Assembly (NCBI GenBank): GCA_964654015.1
Contig: CAZZHQ010000013.1
Location: forward strand, 1 to 44,752
DNA: 44,752 nucleotides
From: JAUUZT01 sp964654015
Lineage (GTDB): Bacteria; Chloroflexota; Dehalococcoidia; GIF9; AB-539-J10
Direction: 5' to 3'
Shown here: positions 27,256 to 34,518 of the stretch, piece by piece
Numbering within the stretch: position 1 is the stretch's first letter
Layout of the letters: each line of letters begins with the position of its first letter
The notes under the pieces: model-generated
Databases searched by the model: none
What the model was told of the DNA's origin: nothing
The model's input: only the letters and a program-made list of their open reading frames with translations
Position numbers and translations under genes: made by a program

Positions 27256-28578
27256 TTAGAACATCTTGTTAGGAAGCCACAAAGCTATTTGCGGGAATAT
27301 AATAACTATAATCAGACCAATCCATTGAAGAACCACAAACGGATAAACACCCCGGTATATGTCACCAATACTTACCTCAGGAGGGGCAACCGCTCTCAAA
27401 TAGAAGATGGCATAAGCAAACGGTGGCGTGATGTTTGCCATCTGCAAATTCATGATAACCAATAGGGAGAACCATATAAGGTCAAAGCCCAGTGTGGCGG
27501 CTATAGGGGTGAAAAGCGGCCCAATGATAAGGATTATCGCAAAATAATCGATGAACATGCCCAGAATGAAGATGACAAACATCATAGCCAGGAGCATTCC
27601 AATCTTGCCAAAGGGCAGTCCCAATATAATATTGCTTATTAGCCTCCCACCACCTAGGGTCATGAATGTGGAGGTGAACATACTTGCTCCAACTACCACA
27701 AGCATCACCATACTGGTAATCTTAAGTGTCTGGTAGGTGGTATATTTAAAGTTTTTAAGAGTGAACTTGCGGTAGGCAATAGCCAGTAACACAGCGGCAA
27801 AGGCTCCTGTGGCAGCAGCCTCAGTAGGAGTTGCCACACCCAGAAATATCAATCCCAGGACAGCTAATATAAGGCATAAAACGGGAACCAGTCCGGTTAA
27901 TGTCAGGGTAACCTTGTTTCGTAAGGAGATAGATTCCCTCTCCTTCTCTGGCAGTGCTGGTCCTAGCTTTGGTTGGAGGAAACATCTGATGAGTATGTAA
28001 AGTACGTATAGTGCGGAGAGTACCAGACCCGGTAAGAAGGCTGCAAAAAATAACTTTGCCACCGAGATATTTGCCATTGGCCCGTAAATAACTATGGCGA
28101 TGCTGGGAGGAATAAGCAATCCCAGAGTACCACCAGCCAGTACAGTCCCCGTAGCTAAAGCCTTATCATAACCCCGTTTTATCATTGCCGGGAGTGCAAG
28201 AAGCCCCATGCTTGTCACTGTTGCACCTACTATGCCAGTGGTGGCAGCAAACATTGTGCATACAGCAACAGTACCAATAGCCAGCCCTCCTCTTATACGA
28301 CCGAACAACACATGTGCTACATGAAACAGCCTATCAGCAAGTTCAGCACGTTCCAGCGTTATTGCCATGAATATAAATAGTGGAACGGCCGCATACACAT
28401 AGCCTTTTAAAATTTTGAAGGTATTAAAATAAATACTGGGCAGGACATCCATTCCAACGAATATAAACCCGAATATTAGCGCTAAACTGCCCAGGACAAA
28501 GGCAATTGGATAACCTGAGAGCCCACCAATTAAGACACCAACAAACATCAGTATTGGAGCAATTGTTTCTATTTCCAT
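27256..28578 (-). CDS. dctM: TRAP transporter large permease DctM, 440 aa
   Basis: The ion-coupled translocation subunit of a tripartite periplasmic transporter. It is strongly hydrophobic with about 12 membrane segments, including a GYPIAFVLGSLALIFG N terminus, PLFIFMAITLERAELADRLFH, ATTGIVGATVTSMGLLALPAMIKRGYDKALATGTVLAGGTLGLLIPPSIAIVIYG-type sequence (a DctM hallmark) and IDYFAIILIIGPLFTPI. Length is standard. The start overlaps dctQ by 10 bases. The substrate is set by DctP, not by this subunit. Confidence 0.95.
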   Translation of the reverse strand: MEIETIAPILMFVGVLIGGLSGYPIAFVLGSLALIFGFIFVGMDVLPSIYFNTFKILKGYVYAAVPLFIFMAITLERAELADRLFHVAHVLFGRIRGGLAIGTVAVCTMFAATTGIVGATVTSMGLLALPAMIKRGYDKALATGTVLAGGTLGLLIPPSIAIVIYGPMANISVAKLFFAAFLPGLVLSALYVLYILIRCFLQPKLGPALPEKERESISLRNKVTLTLTGLVPVLCLILAVLGLIFLGVATPTEAAATGAFAAVLLAIAYRKFTLKNFKYTTYQTLKITSMVMLVVVGASMFTSTFMTLGGGRLISNIILGLPFGKIGMLLAMMFVIFILGMFIDYFAIILIIGPLFTPIAATLGFDLIWFSLLVIMNLQMANITPPFAYAIFYLRAVAPPEVSIGDIYRGVYPFVVLQWIGLIIVIIFPQIALWLPNKMF

Positions 28579-29093
28579 CTTAGCTCTTTTCCCGTAACTA
28601 TAAAAAAACCATTACGGATAAGTTCCGCTATCTGTTGCAGTATTAACATCACGCAGGTTATAGGTATTACAGTTTTTAATGGATATATAGGCACTCTGAT
28701 AACACTCTCTACTGCCCTTTCTCCTGCCTGCCAGGAGAAAGGAACATTAATCATGGAGAAGTAGAACAGTGCGATAAACAAAGGAAAGAATAATATTAGA
28801 CTGAGGACTGTATCAACAATGGCTTGCCCTTTTTGGGAGAATTTACTAAAGAAAAGGTCTATGGTTACATTCCCCTTGATTTGTAAGACATAGGCAGCTC
28901 CCATCATAAACATGACATTGGCACAGTAATAGACAAAATCATAGGTCCACAGTGGAGGCTTGTTGAAAAGGTACCTCATTATAGTAGAGTAAACCATCCC
29001 AATCATCAGTATGACGGTGAGCCAGGCAAATGTCTTTGCAACTCGTTCGTTGAATATGTCAATACACTTCACATATCCCTTGAGGATACTCAA
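28569..29093 (-). CDS. dctQ: TRAP transporter small permease DctQ, 174 aa
   Basis: Four membrane segments are visible: FAWLTVILMIGMVYSTIMRY, a segment around FVYYCANVMFMMGAAYVL, VDTVLSLILFFPLFIALFYF and VIPITCVMLILQQIAELI, with the DctQ-type motif KGNVTIDLFFSKFSQKGQ between them. Length is normal. The start is TTG at 29093 after GAGAGG. A very strong hairpin (29110-29149) separates it from dctP, so it is probably expressed at a lower level than the binding protein. Confidence 0.9.
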   Translation of the reverse strand: MSILKGYVKCIDIFNERVAKTFAWLTVILMIGMVYSTIMRYLFNKPPLWTYDFVYYCANVMFMMGAAYVLQIKGNVTIDLFFSKFSQKGQAIVDTVLSLILFFPLFIALFYFSMINVPFSWQAGERAVESVIRVPIYPLKTVIPITCVMLILQQIAELIRNGFFIVTGKELRWK

Positions 29094-29109
29094 ATGAGCC
29101 TCTCTTTCC

Positions 29110-29149
29110 GCAGCAACCCACCACCCTTAAGAGGTTGGTGGGTTGCTGC
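29110..29149 (-). promoter_or_regulatory. Strong intercistronic hairpin between dctP and dctQ
   Basis: GCAGCAACCCACCA (29110-29123) pairs perfectly with TGGTGGGTTGCTGC (29136-29149). This is a 14-pair G/C-rich stem with a 12-base loop that can fold further. No U run follows on the minus strand, so it looks like an mRNA-stabilising or processing element that favours dctP over the permeases. Confidence 0.7.
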
Positions 29150-29175
29150 TATTAATAAGACATAGTCCAGTCTAA

Positions 29176-30318
29176 TTACTTGATTACATAAGGAAACATT
29201 TTTTCAGCGTAGTAATTGTATTGATCCTGGAATGCTTTGGCCGACGCTACAGCCTTGGCGGTCATGGGATCCTCCGCTCCTATTTTATCGTAAACTTCTC
29301 CCATCAAACGGTACATTTCCGTTGGGACTTCCTTATCGAGAACTGTTATCGTTACCGCGCCTTCCAGTTTTTTCAGTATCATTACATCACGGTATGTTCC
29401 CTCAGTCAGATACCAGTAAGTGTACTCTTGAGCCACCGTCTTAACCAATTGCTGTAGATCTGGTGACAGTGCATCCCATGAATCCTGGTTCACTCCAAGA
29501 TCAAAGGTTGGGAATGCCTGCCGGAATGCTGTCAGCACAGCATAGTCGGTAACATCCTGAAGGCCAACATCCCAGTCTTCATTCATGACACCCCATTCGG
29601 TGGCATCTATTGTCCCCCTCTCTAGAGCAGGAAGCACCTCTGATCCAGGCAGAGTAACTACAGAGGCACCAAGTCCTTTGAATACTTCTGCCCAGTAACC
29701 TGATATTCGGAAGGTCAATCCTTTGAAGTCGTCCAGCTTAACCAGTGGCACATTGGACCACGCAAAAACTTCTGGGGCGCGGAGACCAAGACACTGAACT
29801 GTGCCGATGTTATATCCTGCTTCCTGATATGCTTCCAGCCATAGCTCCTGTCCTCCATGATACATCCAGGTAATCCAGGGAACCTGGCTCGAGGCAAAGG
29901 CCGAATCCCCACCAAAAAATGGTGAAGATGGTATTGTACCCAGCCAGTAACCGGGCCATGAATGGTAACAATCAAGTGTTCCAGCACTGGTGGCATCCAG
30001 TACCTCGAAGGCGCCTACTATAGAACCTCCGGGAAAGCATTCAATCTCCAGACGTCCTCCACTCAGTTCAGTAACTCTGCTGGCAAAGCCAGTTGCCAAT
30101 TCCTGCAATAAGCCTCCTCCCCAGGATGATTGCATCTTCCATTTTATTACTTCCTGCTCCGGTGCAGGCGCTGGGGTTGTGGTTGGGGTTGTGGTTGGGG
30201 CTGTGGTTGGTGCTGTGGTTGGTGCAGGTGCTGGTGCCGCCTTGGGAGCACAGCCACTAACTATTAGTGCAAAAATCGTAATTGCTACCATTAACAATAT
30301 CGCTAACCTTGATTTCAT
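29176..30318 (-). CDS. dctP: TRAP transporter substrate-binding lipoprotein DctP (TakP-like), 380 aa
   Basis: N-terminal signal with lipobox IVSGC (lipid-attached C23), then a low-complexity Thr/Pro/Ala linker (about 27-53) that tethers the domain, then the DctP fold from VIKWKMQSSWGGG. FRISG with R204, SVVTLPGSEVLPALERGTIDATEW (E241-W242) and DVTDYAV resemble the TakP subgroup that binds 2-oxo or related monocarboxylates. The arginine at R204 is the usual carboxylate clamp. An organic acid ligand is thus likely, but its identity is not determined. A consensus promoter lies 115 bases upstream and AAGGAGG precedes the ATG. Neighbours on both sides are corrinoid/UroD gene pairs, so the ligand may be a methylated acid (inference). 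Confidence 0.93.
   Translation of the reverse strand: MKSRLAILLMVAITIFALIVSGCAPKAAPAPAPTTAPTTAPTTTPTTTPAPAPEQEVIKWKMQSSWGGGLLQELATGFASRVTELSGGRLEIECFPGGSIVGAFEVLDATSAGTLDCYHSWPGYWLGTIPSSPFFGGDSAFASSQVPWITWMYHGGQELWLEAYQEAGYNIGTVQCLGLRAPEVFAWSNVPLVKLDDFKGLTFRISGYWAEVFKGLGASVVTLPGSEVLPALERGTIDATEWGVMNEDWDVGLQDVTDYAVLTAFRQAFPTFDLGVNQDSWDALSPDLQQLVKTVAQEYTYWYLTEGTYRDVMILKKLEGAVTITVLDKEVPTEMYRLMGEVYDKIGAEDPMTAKAVASAKAFQDQYNYYAEKMFPYVIK
30173..30220 (-). repeat. Four 12-bp tandem repeats in the DctP linker
   Basis: Four adjacent copies of GGGGTTGTGGTT-type units (the later ones with C for T or T for G) encode TTAP, TTAP, TTTP and TTTP in the lipoprotein tether. Such repeats change copy number readily, so linker length may vary between strains. 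Confidence 0.85.
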
Positions 30319-30432
30319 TTGTTATTACCTCCTTAATATTCGTTCACATTATCCAACCGAGATACATCTCTCACATAACACTACCTCCCGTCACGCCGTA
30401 CTGACAACTAAAATAAATAATCCTGTTATCTA

Positions 30433-30460
30433 ATTATATATCCACAATATAATATGTCAA
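30433..30460 (-). promoter_or_regulatory. Consensus sigma-A promoter of the TRAP operon
   Basis: On the minus strand TTGACA (30460-30455), a 16-base spacer and TATAAT (30438-30433): both boxes are perfect. The predicted start at about 30426 gives a leader of about 108 bases. A second, weaker pair (TTGACA about 55 bases further upstream with TTATAA) also exists. Confidence 0.85.
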
Positions 30461-30696
30461 ACATATTAAGTTATTTTCTGTTTTTTTATAATATTGCCCC
30501 ACCTTAATTGTCAAAGGGATATATCACCTGAAATTAATAATAACATCGAACACGAATGAACAAACAGATTGATGTTGTCTCATAAACTGCAAAACTGAGA
30601 GGTTAATGGAGTAATTGAATACCACATCCATATACCTCCCTTAAGAGCCAGTTCACATTACTCTAAGGCAGATAAAACAGGCCTGCCTTGTTCCAT
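30461..30696. other. Non-coding rest of the 378-bp gap before the TRAP operon
   Basis: A/T-rich sequence after the stop of the UroD-family gene at 30697. Apart from the second promoter-like pair, no gene, clear terminator or repeat was seen. Confidence 0.5.
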
Positions 30697-31758
30697 TCAA
30701 TCTAACGTCAGTGGGTATCCACCATATTCCTTGATAGCCTTAAGCATAGCTATATAATTTTTAGGCTTAACACCAGAATGAATCGAGTTGCTTGACATGC
30801 AAACGAGGCCTCCTCCTTTGCCAGCCTTCTTGATGACCTCTTTTGTCTCTTGTCTCACTTCATCAGTTGTACCAGAAACCAGGCTGAAGGCGCAGCTCAC
30901 ATTGCCCATCAAGCAAACTTTGTCGCCTATTCTAGCCTTGGCATCCTCCATATCCATACCGGCCATTGGGTCTATGGGGTGCAATCCATCAATTCCGGTA
31001 TCAAGTATTATGTCAATGATAGGCCAGACGTTGCCGTCGGTATGTTTAAAACAGGGTTTTCCATAGCTATGTGACAGCTCAACTATTTTCTGCAAAGGTG
31101 GCGCAATGAACTTTCTGGTAAGGTCTGATGCTACCATTGGGCCTTTTGTCATTGCCCAATCTCCACTGATGAATACCATGTCAGCGCCCAATTCAAAGCA
31201 ATTCCTGAAAAATCGCAGCTCGTAGTCAGTTACAATTTTATTAACTCGCTCGATAAGCTCCGGGTTTCTTATCATAGATTTAAAATAGACAACATCTCCA
31301 AGTAAGCTTTCCTTGGCTATATCGAATACATCGGTACAATGTGCAATTACTGCTCTCTCCCCACCAAACCTCTTTACCAGCCGCTTAAGCTCCTCATATC
31401 GCCATTCTTCGTCAGGGTCCGGCGGCACATAATTATCCAGGTCCTTCTCTGATTTTATCGCTGCTTCCATGGGATGGCCAAGGTCAGTGTTGGTGAACTG
31501 GACTACTCCACCCCACTGATCACGCCTGATATTTTTCGCAGCGTCCAGTGTCTCATAACTCCAGGTCTGCGTCTTATCGAAAACCATGATAGCGTCTATA
31601 TCCATACGCTCTATAAAATCAGCATAAGAGGCTTTGGAATCGCCCATTATGACATCTCTTACTTTCTTGTCTATCAGCATTTCAAAGTGAGGTACCCTAT
31701 CAGGCTCTTCATGTTTGATAGTCTTGAGTATACGTTCTAAACCGTTATAAGTTGACAT
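30697..31758 (-). CDS. UroD-superfamily methyltransferase, 353 aa
   Basis: Belongs to a second UroD subgroup with the gene at 32453. Both have PPDPDEEWRYxxLKxLVKRF, CTDVFDxAKExLLGD, NGDWAMT or SGDWAMT with xGPMV, and GLHPIDPMAGMDM. H239-x-D241 in KHTDGNVWPI replaces the MtaA/MtbA HxC pair, and CMSSNSIHSGV replaces the late PGCG. ATG 31758 is chosen over GTG 31764 because GGAGG is seven bases before it and the length then equals the paralogue. It follows the corrinoid protein by 15 bp. Two different UroD-type enzymes thus flank one corrinoid protein, as expected for a donor-side/acceptor-side pair or for two substrates. Confidence 0.82.
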   Translation of the reverse strand: MSTYNGLERILKTIKHEEPDRVPHFEMLIDKKVRDVIMGDSKASYADFIERMDIDAIMVFDKTQTWSYETLDAAKNIRRDQWGGVVQFTNTDLGHPMEAAIKSEKDLDNYVPPDPDEEWRYEELKRLVKRFGGERAVIAHCTDVFDIAKESLLGDVVYFKSMIRNPELIERVNKIVTDYELRFFRNCFELGADMVFISGDWAMTKGPMVASDLTRKFIAPPLQKIVELSHSYGKPCFKHTDGNVWPIIDIILDTGIDGLHPIDPMAGMDMEDAKARIGDKVCLMGNVSCAFSLVSGTTDEVRQETKEVIKKAGKGGGLVCMSSNSIHSGVKPKNYIAMLKAIKEYGGYPLTLD

Positions 31759-31773
31759 TGCCACTCCTCCTTA

Positions 31774-32409
31774 TTATTTAGCTATAAGAGCTGTTGCTAC
31801 CCTGACAGCACCAGGTGCATCATCAGCATAACCATCAGCCCCTATCTTGTCTGCCCATTCCTGCGTCGTTGGTGCACCACCTACCATTATCTTTATTTTA
31901 TCCCTCAGCCCGGCAGACTTTAAGGCCTCAATTGTCTTCACTGTATTCGGCATGGTCATCGTCAAGAGTGAGGAAAGAGCAAGAATATGAAAGTCTCCTT
32001 TCTTTACAACCGAGCAAAACTCCTCCGCAGATATATCAACCCCCAGATCCGTCACTTCCCAGCCATTTCCTTTTAACATCATAATGACGATATTCTTACC
32101 GATATTGTGTATGTCACCCTCTACGGTGCCTATAGCTACTTTCCCCTGGGAAGGCACATTACCTGCACTCAACGCTGGTTCAATTAACTCCAGGGCACTC
32201 GACGCGGCCTCTCCCGATATCAACAGCTCGGGCAGAAAATATTCACCATTTTCGAAAAGCTCCCCGGTCTTTCTCAAGCCAGGAATAATGCCCTCATCCA
32301 ACACCGTTTTCGCCGCAACTCCCTCATCTAAAGCCTTTCTAGTCAGTTCAACGGTTAGTTCTGTCTCTCCTTCCACTACAGCTTTTGACAATTCCTTAAA
32401 ATCTATCAT
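31774..32409 (-). CDS. Corrinoid (B12-binding) methyltransferase protein, 211 aa
   Basis: Helical cap with LRKTGELFENGEYFLPELLISGEAAS, then the B12 domain with D99-x-H101-x2-G104 in EGDIHNIGKNIV, GNGWEVTDLGVDI, ALSSLLTMTMPNTVKTIEAL and VGGAPTTQEWADKIGADGYADDA. The axial His motif is intact and length normal. Ribosome site AAGGAG before ATG. It is the central gene of a UroD-corrinoid-UroD unit (33514 down to 30697) and the likely methyl carrier for both neighbours. Confidence 0.93.
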   Translation of the reverse strand: MIDFKELSKAVVEGETELTVELTRKALDEGVAAKTVLDEGIIPGLRKTGELFENGEYFLPELLISGEAASSALELIEPALSAGNVPSQGKVAIGTVEGDIHNIGKNIVIMMLKGNGWEVTDLGVDISAEEFCSVVKKGDFHILALSSLLTMTMPNTVKTIEALKSAGLRDKIKIMVGGAPTTQEWADKIGADGYADDAPGAVRVATALIAK

Positions 32410-32452
32410 TGTTTCTCCTTTATAAATTTATGTTACCTAAACTTTATTCTCT

Positions 32453-33514
32453 CTAATTTAGTGTCAGCGGATACTGGCCATATTCCTTTATAGCCTTGAC
32501 CATGGCCACGTAGTTCTCCGGCCTGACACCAGAATGCACCGAATTACTGGACATGCAAATAAGTCCACCTCCTTTACCAGCCTTCCTTATCACATCCTTT
32601 GTTTCCTGCCTTACCTCTTCTACCGTACCCGAAACCAGGCTGAAGGCACAGCTCACATTGCCACATAAACAGACCTTATCACCAAACTTTGCCTTGGCTT
32701 CAGCCATATCCATACCAGCCATCGGGTCGATTGGATGAAGGCCATCTGTGCCAGTACCAACAATAAGGTCATAAATAGGCCAGATATTACCATCGGTATG
32801 TTTGATGACCGGTACACCCCGACTGTGGCAATATTCCACAATTTCAATAAAGGGAGGGGTAATGAATCTCTCGATAAATTTACGAGATACCATTGGGCCC
32901 TGAGTCATTGCCCAATCACCGTTTACAAAGGCTATATCAGCACCGACGTCTATACTGTTTTTAAGGTATCGTAATTGATAGTTCAGGGCTATTTCATTCA
33001 CTTTGTCTATAAAATCAGGATTCCTCACCATCGCCTTATAATACTGAGTATCACCCAACAGGTTTTCTTTAGCGACATCAAACACATCAGTACAACCAGC
33101 GATAATCGCCCGGTGCCCTTTAAACCTCTTGACCAGTTTCTTTAACCAATCATATCTCCATTCCTCATCAGGGTCTGGCGGTATATATTTATCCAGGTCT
33201 TTTTCCGATTTTATTGCCGGTTCTATAGGTATGCCATTATCCTCGGCAGTAAACTGGACGGTGGCACCCCACTGGCACCTTTTCAATTCTCTTCCTGTTT
33301 TACTGATCCCCACCGGTTCATAACTCCAGCAATGCACCCTGTCAGCAATCCTGATGCCATCAATATCCAGGTAATCAATAAATTCTTCATATGAAGCGCC
33401 GGGTAATATGCCATCCCTCACTTTCTTATGAACTGCATCGAAGTGTGGAACTACATCGGGTTCCTCAAGTTTAAGTGCCTTCATCAAACGCTCCAGGCCA
33501 GTAAGTTTATTCAA
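32453..33514 (-). CDS. UroD-superfamily methyltransferase, 353 aa
   Basis: First gene of the UroD-corrinoid-UroD unit. It is similar to 30697-31758 throughout, including EEPDVVPHFDAVHKKVRDGI against EEPDRVPHFEMLIDKKVRD, WSYEPVG, PPDPDEEWRYDWLKKLVKRF and GLHPIDPMAGMDM. H239-x-D241 in KHTDGNIWPI again has Asp in place of the zinc Cys, and CMSSNSVHSGV follows later. The TTG start at 33514 is preceded by GGAGGAGG. It is divergent from the plus-strand corrinoid gene at 33851, with 336 bp between them that must hold both promoters. Confidence 0.82.
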   Translation of the reverse strand: MNKLTGLERLMKALKLEEPDVVPHFDAVHKKVRDGILPGASYEEFIDYLDIDGIRIADRVHCWSYEPVGISKTGRELKRCQWGATVQFTAEDNGIPIEPAIKSEKDLDKYIPPDPDEEWRYDWLKKLVKRFKGHRAIIAGCTDVFDVAKENLLGDTQYYKAMVRNPDFIDKVNEIALNYQLRYLKNSIDVGADIAFVNGDWAMTQGPMVSRKFIERFITPPFIEIVEYCHSRGVPVIKHTDGNIWPIYDLIVGTGTDGLHPIDPMAGMDMAEAKAKFGDKVCLCGNVSCAFSLVSGTVEEVRQETKDVIRKAGKGGGLICMSSNSVHSGVRPENYVAMVKAIKEYGQYPLTLN

Positions 33515-33850
33515 TATAACCTCCTCCTTGTTATAACGCTAACAGGCTGTATTACAAACAATGCTCCTCTACAAAATTGCTCTTGATAGGGCTTTCAGTA
33601 AATGTATCAATTTGATTGCACTGATAATAACATAGAGCCTCTATCATTTCTACAACTTCGGTGGCAAAATCAACGTATAGATCAAATATTGATTGATTGT
33701 CACAGTAGTCAGACTACGGCACCTCTATAAAAACGTATGCAGTTGTTGTTAGTATTCAGGACTAGCCACTTTGCAGACAACTGTTGACATGGAAATATAC
33801 AGCCTCTACTATTATGCCACTAAATACATTGATAAGGGAGGTTTATCTAT
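33515..33850. other. 336-bp divergent control region between two methyltransferase units
   Basis: No gene. The plus-strand promoter at 33784-33812 is clear; a minus-strand promoter was not identified with confidence. The hexamer CCTCTA occurs four times at intervals of about 70-85 bp (near 33569, 33639, 33721, 33804). No cobalamin-riboswitch B12 box was recognised. Confidence 0.5.
33784..33812 (+). promoter_or_regulatory. Sigma-A type promoter of the plus-strand corrinoid/UroD operon
   Basis: TTGACA (33784-33789), a 17-base spacer and TACTAT (33807-33812). Start point about 33819, leader about 32 bases, with ribosome site AGGGAGG at 33835-33841. Confidence 0.75.
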
Positions 33851-34513
33851 ATGGCTGGAGAAAACTATCTGGCAATACTGAAGCAGGGCGTAATCGACCT
33901 TGACTTTGATGCCGTCAAGAAGGCTGCCCAGGATGCAATGGATGCAGGAATGGACCCCAGTACTGCAATAACCGAGGGCATGGTTCCTGGCATGGCAATC
34001 GTTGGTGATAAATTTGAGAGCGGGGAGTATTTCCTCTCTGAGCTTGTGGTGGCAGGTGAGGTCATGAGAGAAGGAGTGGAAATTATCAATCCCTACATAA
34101 AGTCAGATGATGCCAGTAAAGCAGAAAAAGTAAAAGCAGTGCTGGCTTCGGTAGAAGGGGATAACCACGACCTTGGCAAGAACATTGTACGGACACTGCT
34201 GGGAGTACAGGGATTCGAGGTCATTGACCTTGGTATGGATGTTACCTCTGACATCATAGTGGACGCAGTTAGAAAACACAAACCCGCTGTGCTGGGATTA
34301 TCAGCGCTGCTCACAATGACTATGCCCAAGATGGGAGATGTGATAGAAGCCCTGAAAGCCGCGGGGCTTCGAGATAAGGTTAAGGTAATAGTTGGTGGTA
34401 CGCCCGTAACAGATGAATTTGCTGAGAGCATCGGCGCTGACCATCATGCAGCCAATGCCCTGGAAGGTGTGCAAAAATGCACAGAGTGGGTAAAAGCAGA
34501 GGAGAGGAGGTAA
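33851..34513 (+). CDS. Corrinoid (B12-binding) methyltransferase protein, 220 aa
   Basis: Helical cap with VGDKFESGEYFLSELVVAGEVM, then the B12 domain with D104-x-H106-x2-G109 in EGDNHDLGKNIV, GVQGFEVIDLGMDV, GLSALLTMTMPKMGDVIEAL and VGGTPVTDEFAESIGADHHA. The axial His motif is intact. It has its own promoter and AGGGAGG ribosome site and forms a two-gene plus-strand operon with the UroD-family gene that starts six bases after its stop. This is the only methyltransferase unit in the window on the plus strand. Confidence 0.93.
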   Translation: MAGENYLAILKQGVIDLDFDAVKKAAQDAMDAGMDPSTAITEGMVPGMAIVGDKFESGEYFLSELVVAGEVMREGVEIINPYIKSDDASKAEKVKAVLASVEGDNHDLGKNIVRTLLGVQGFEVIDLGMDVTSDIIVDAVRKHKPAVLGLSALLTMTMPKMGDVIEALKAAGLRDKVKVIVGGTPVTDEFAESIGADHHAANALEGVQKCTEWVKAEERR

Positions 34514-34518
34514 AGAAC

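Noticed and set aside
30461..30696. Small gene in the gap before the TRAP operon
   Set aside because: Frames are short, A/T-rich and lack ribosome sites; only promoter-like sequence is supported.
33515..33850. Cobalamin riboswitch before the corrinoid gene
   Set aside because: No B12-box-like consensus or extended stem set was found, and the plus-strand leader is only about 32 bases.
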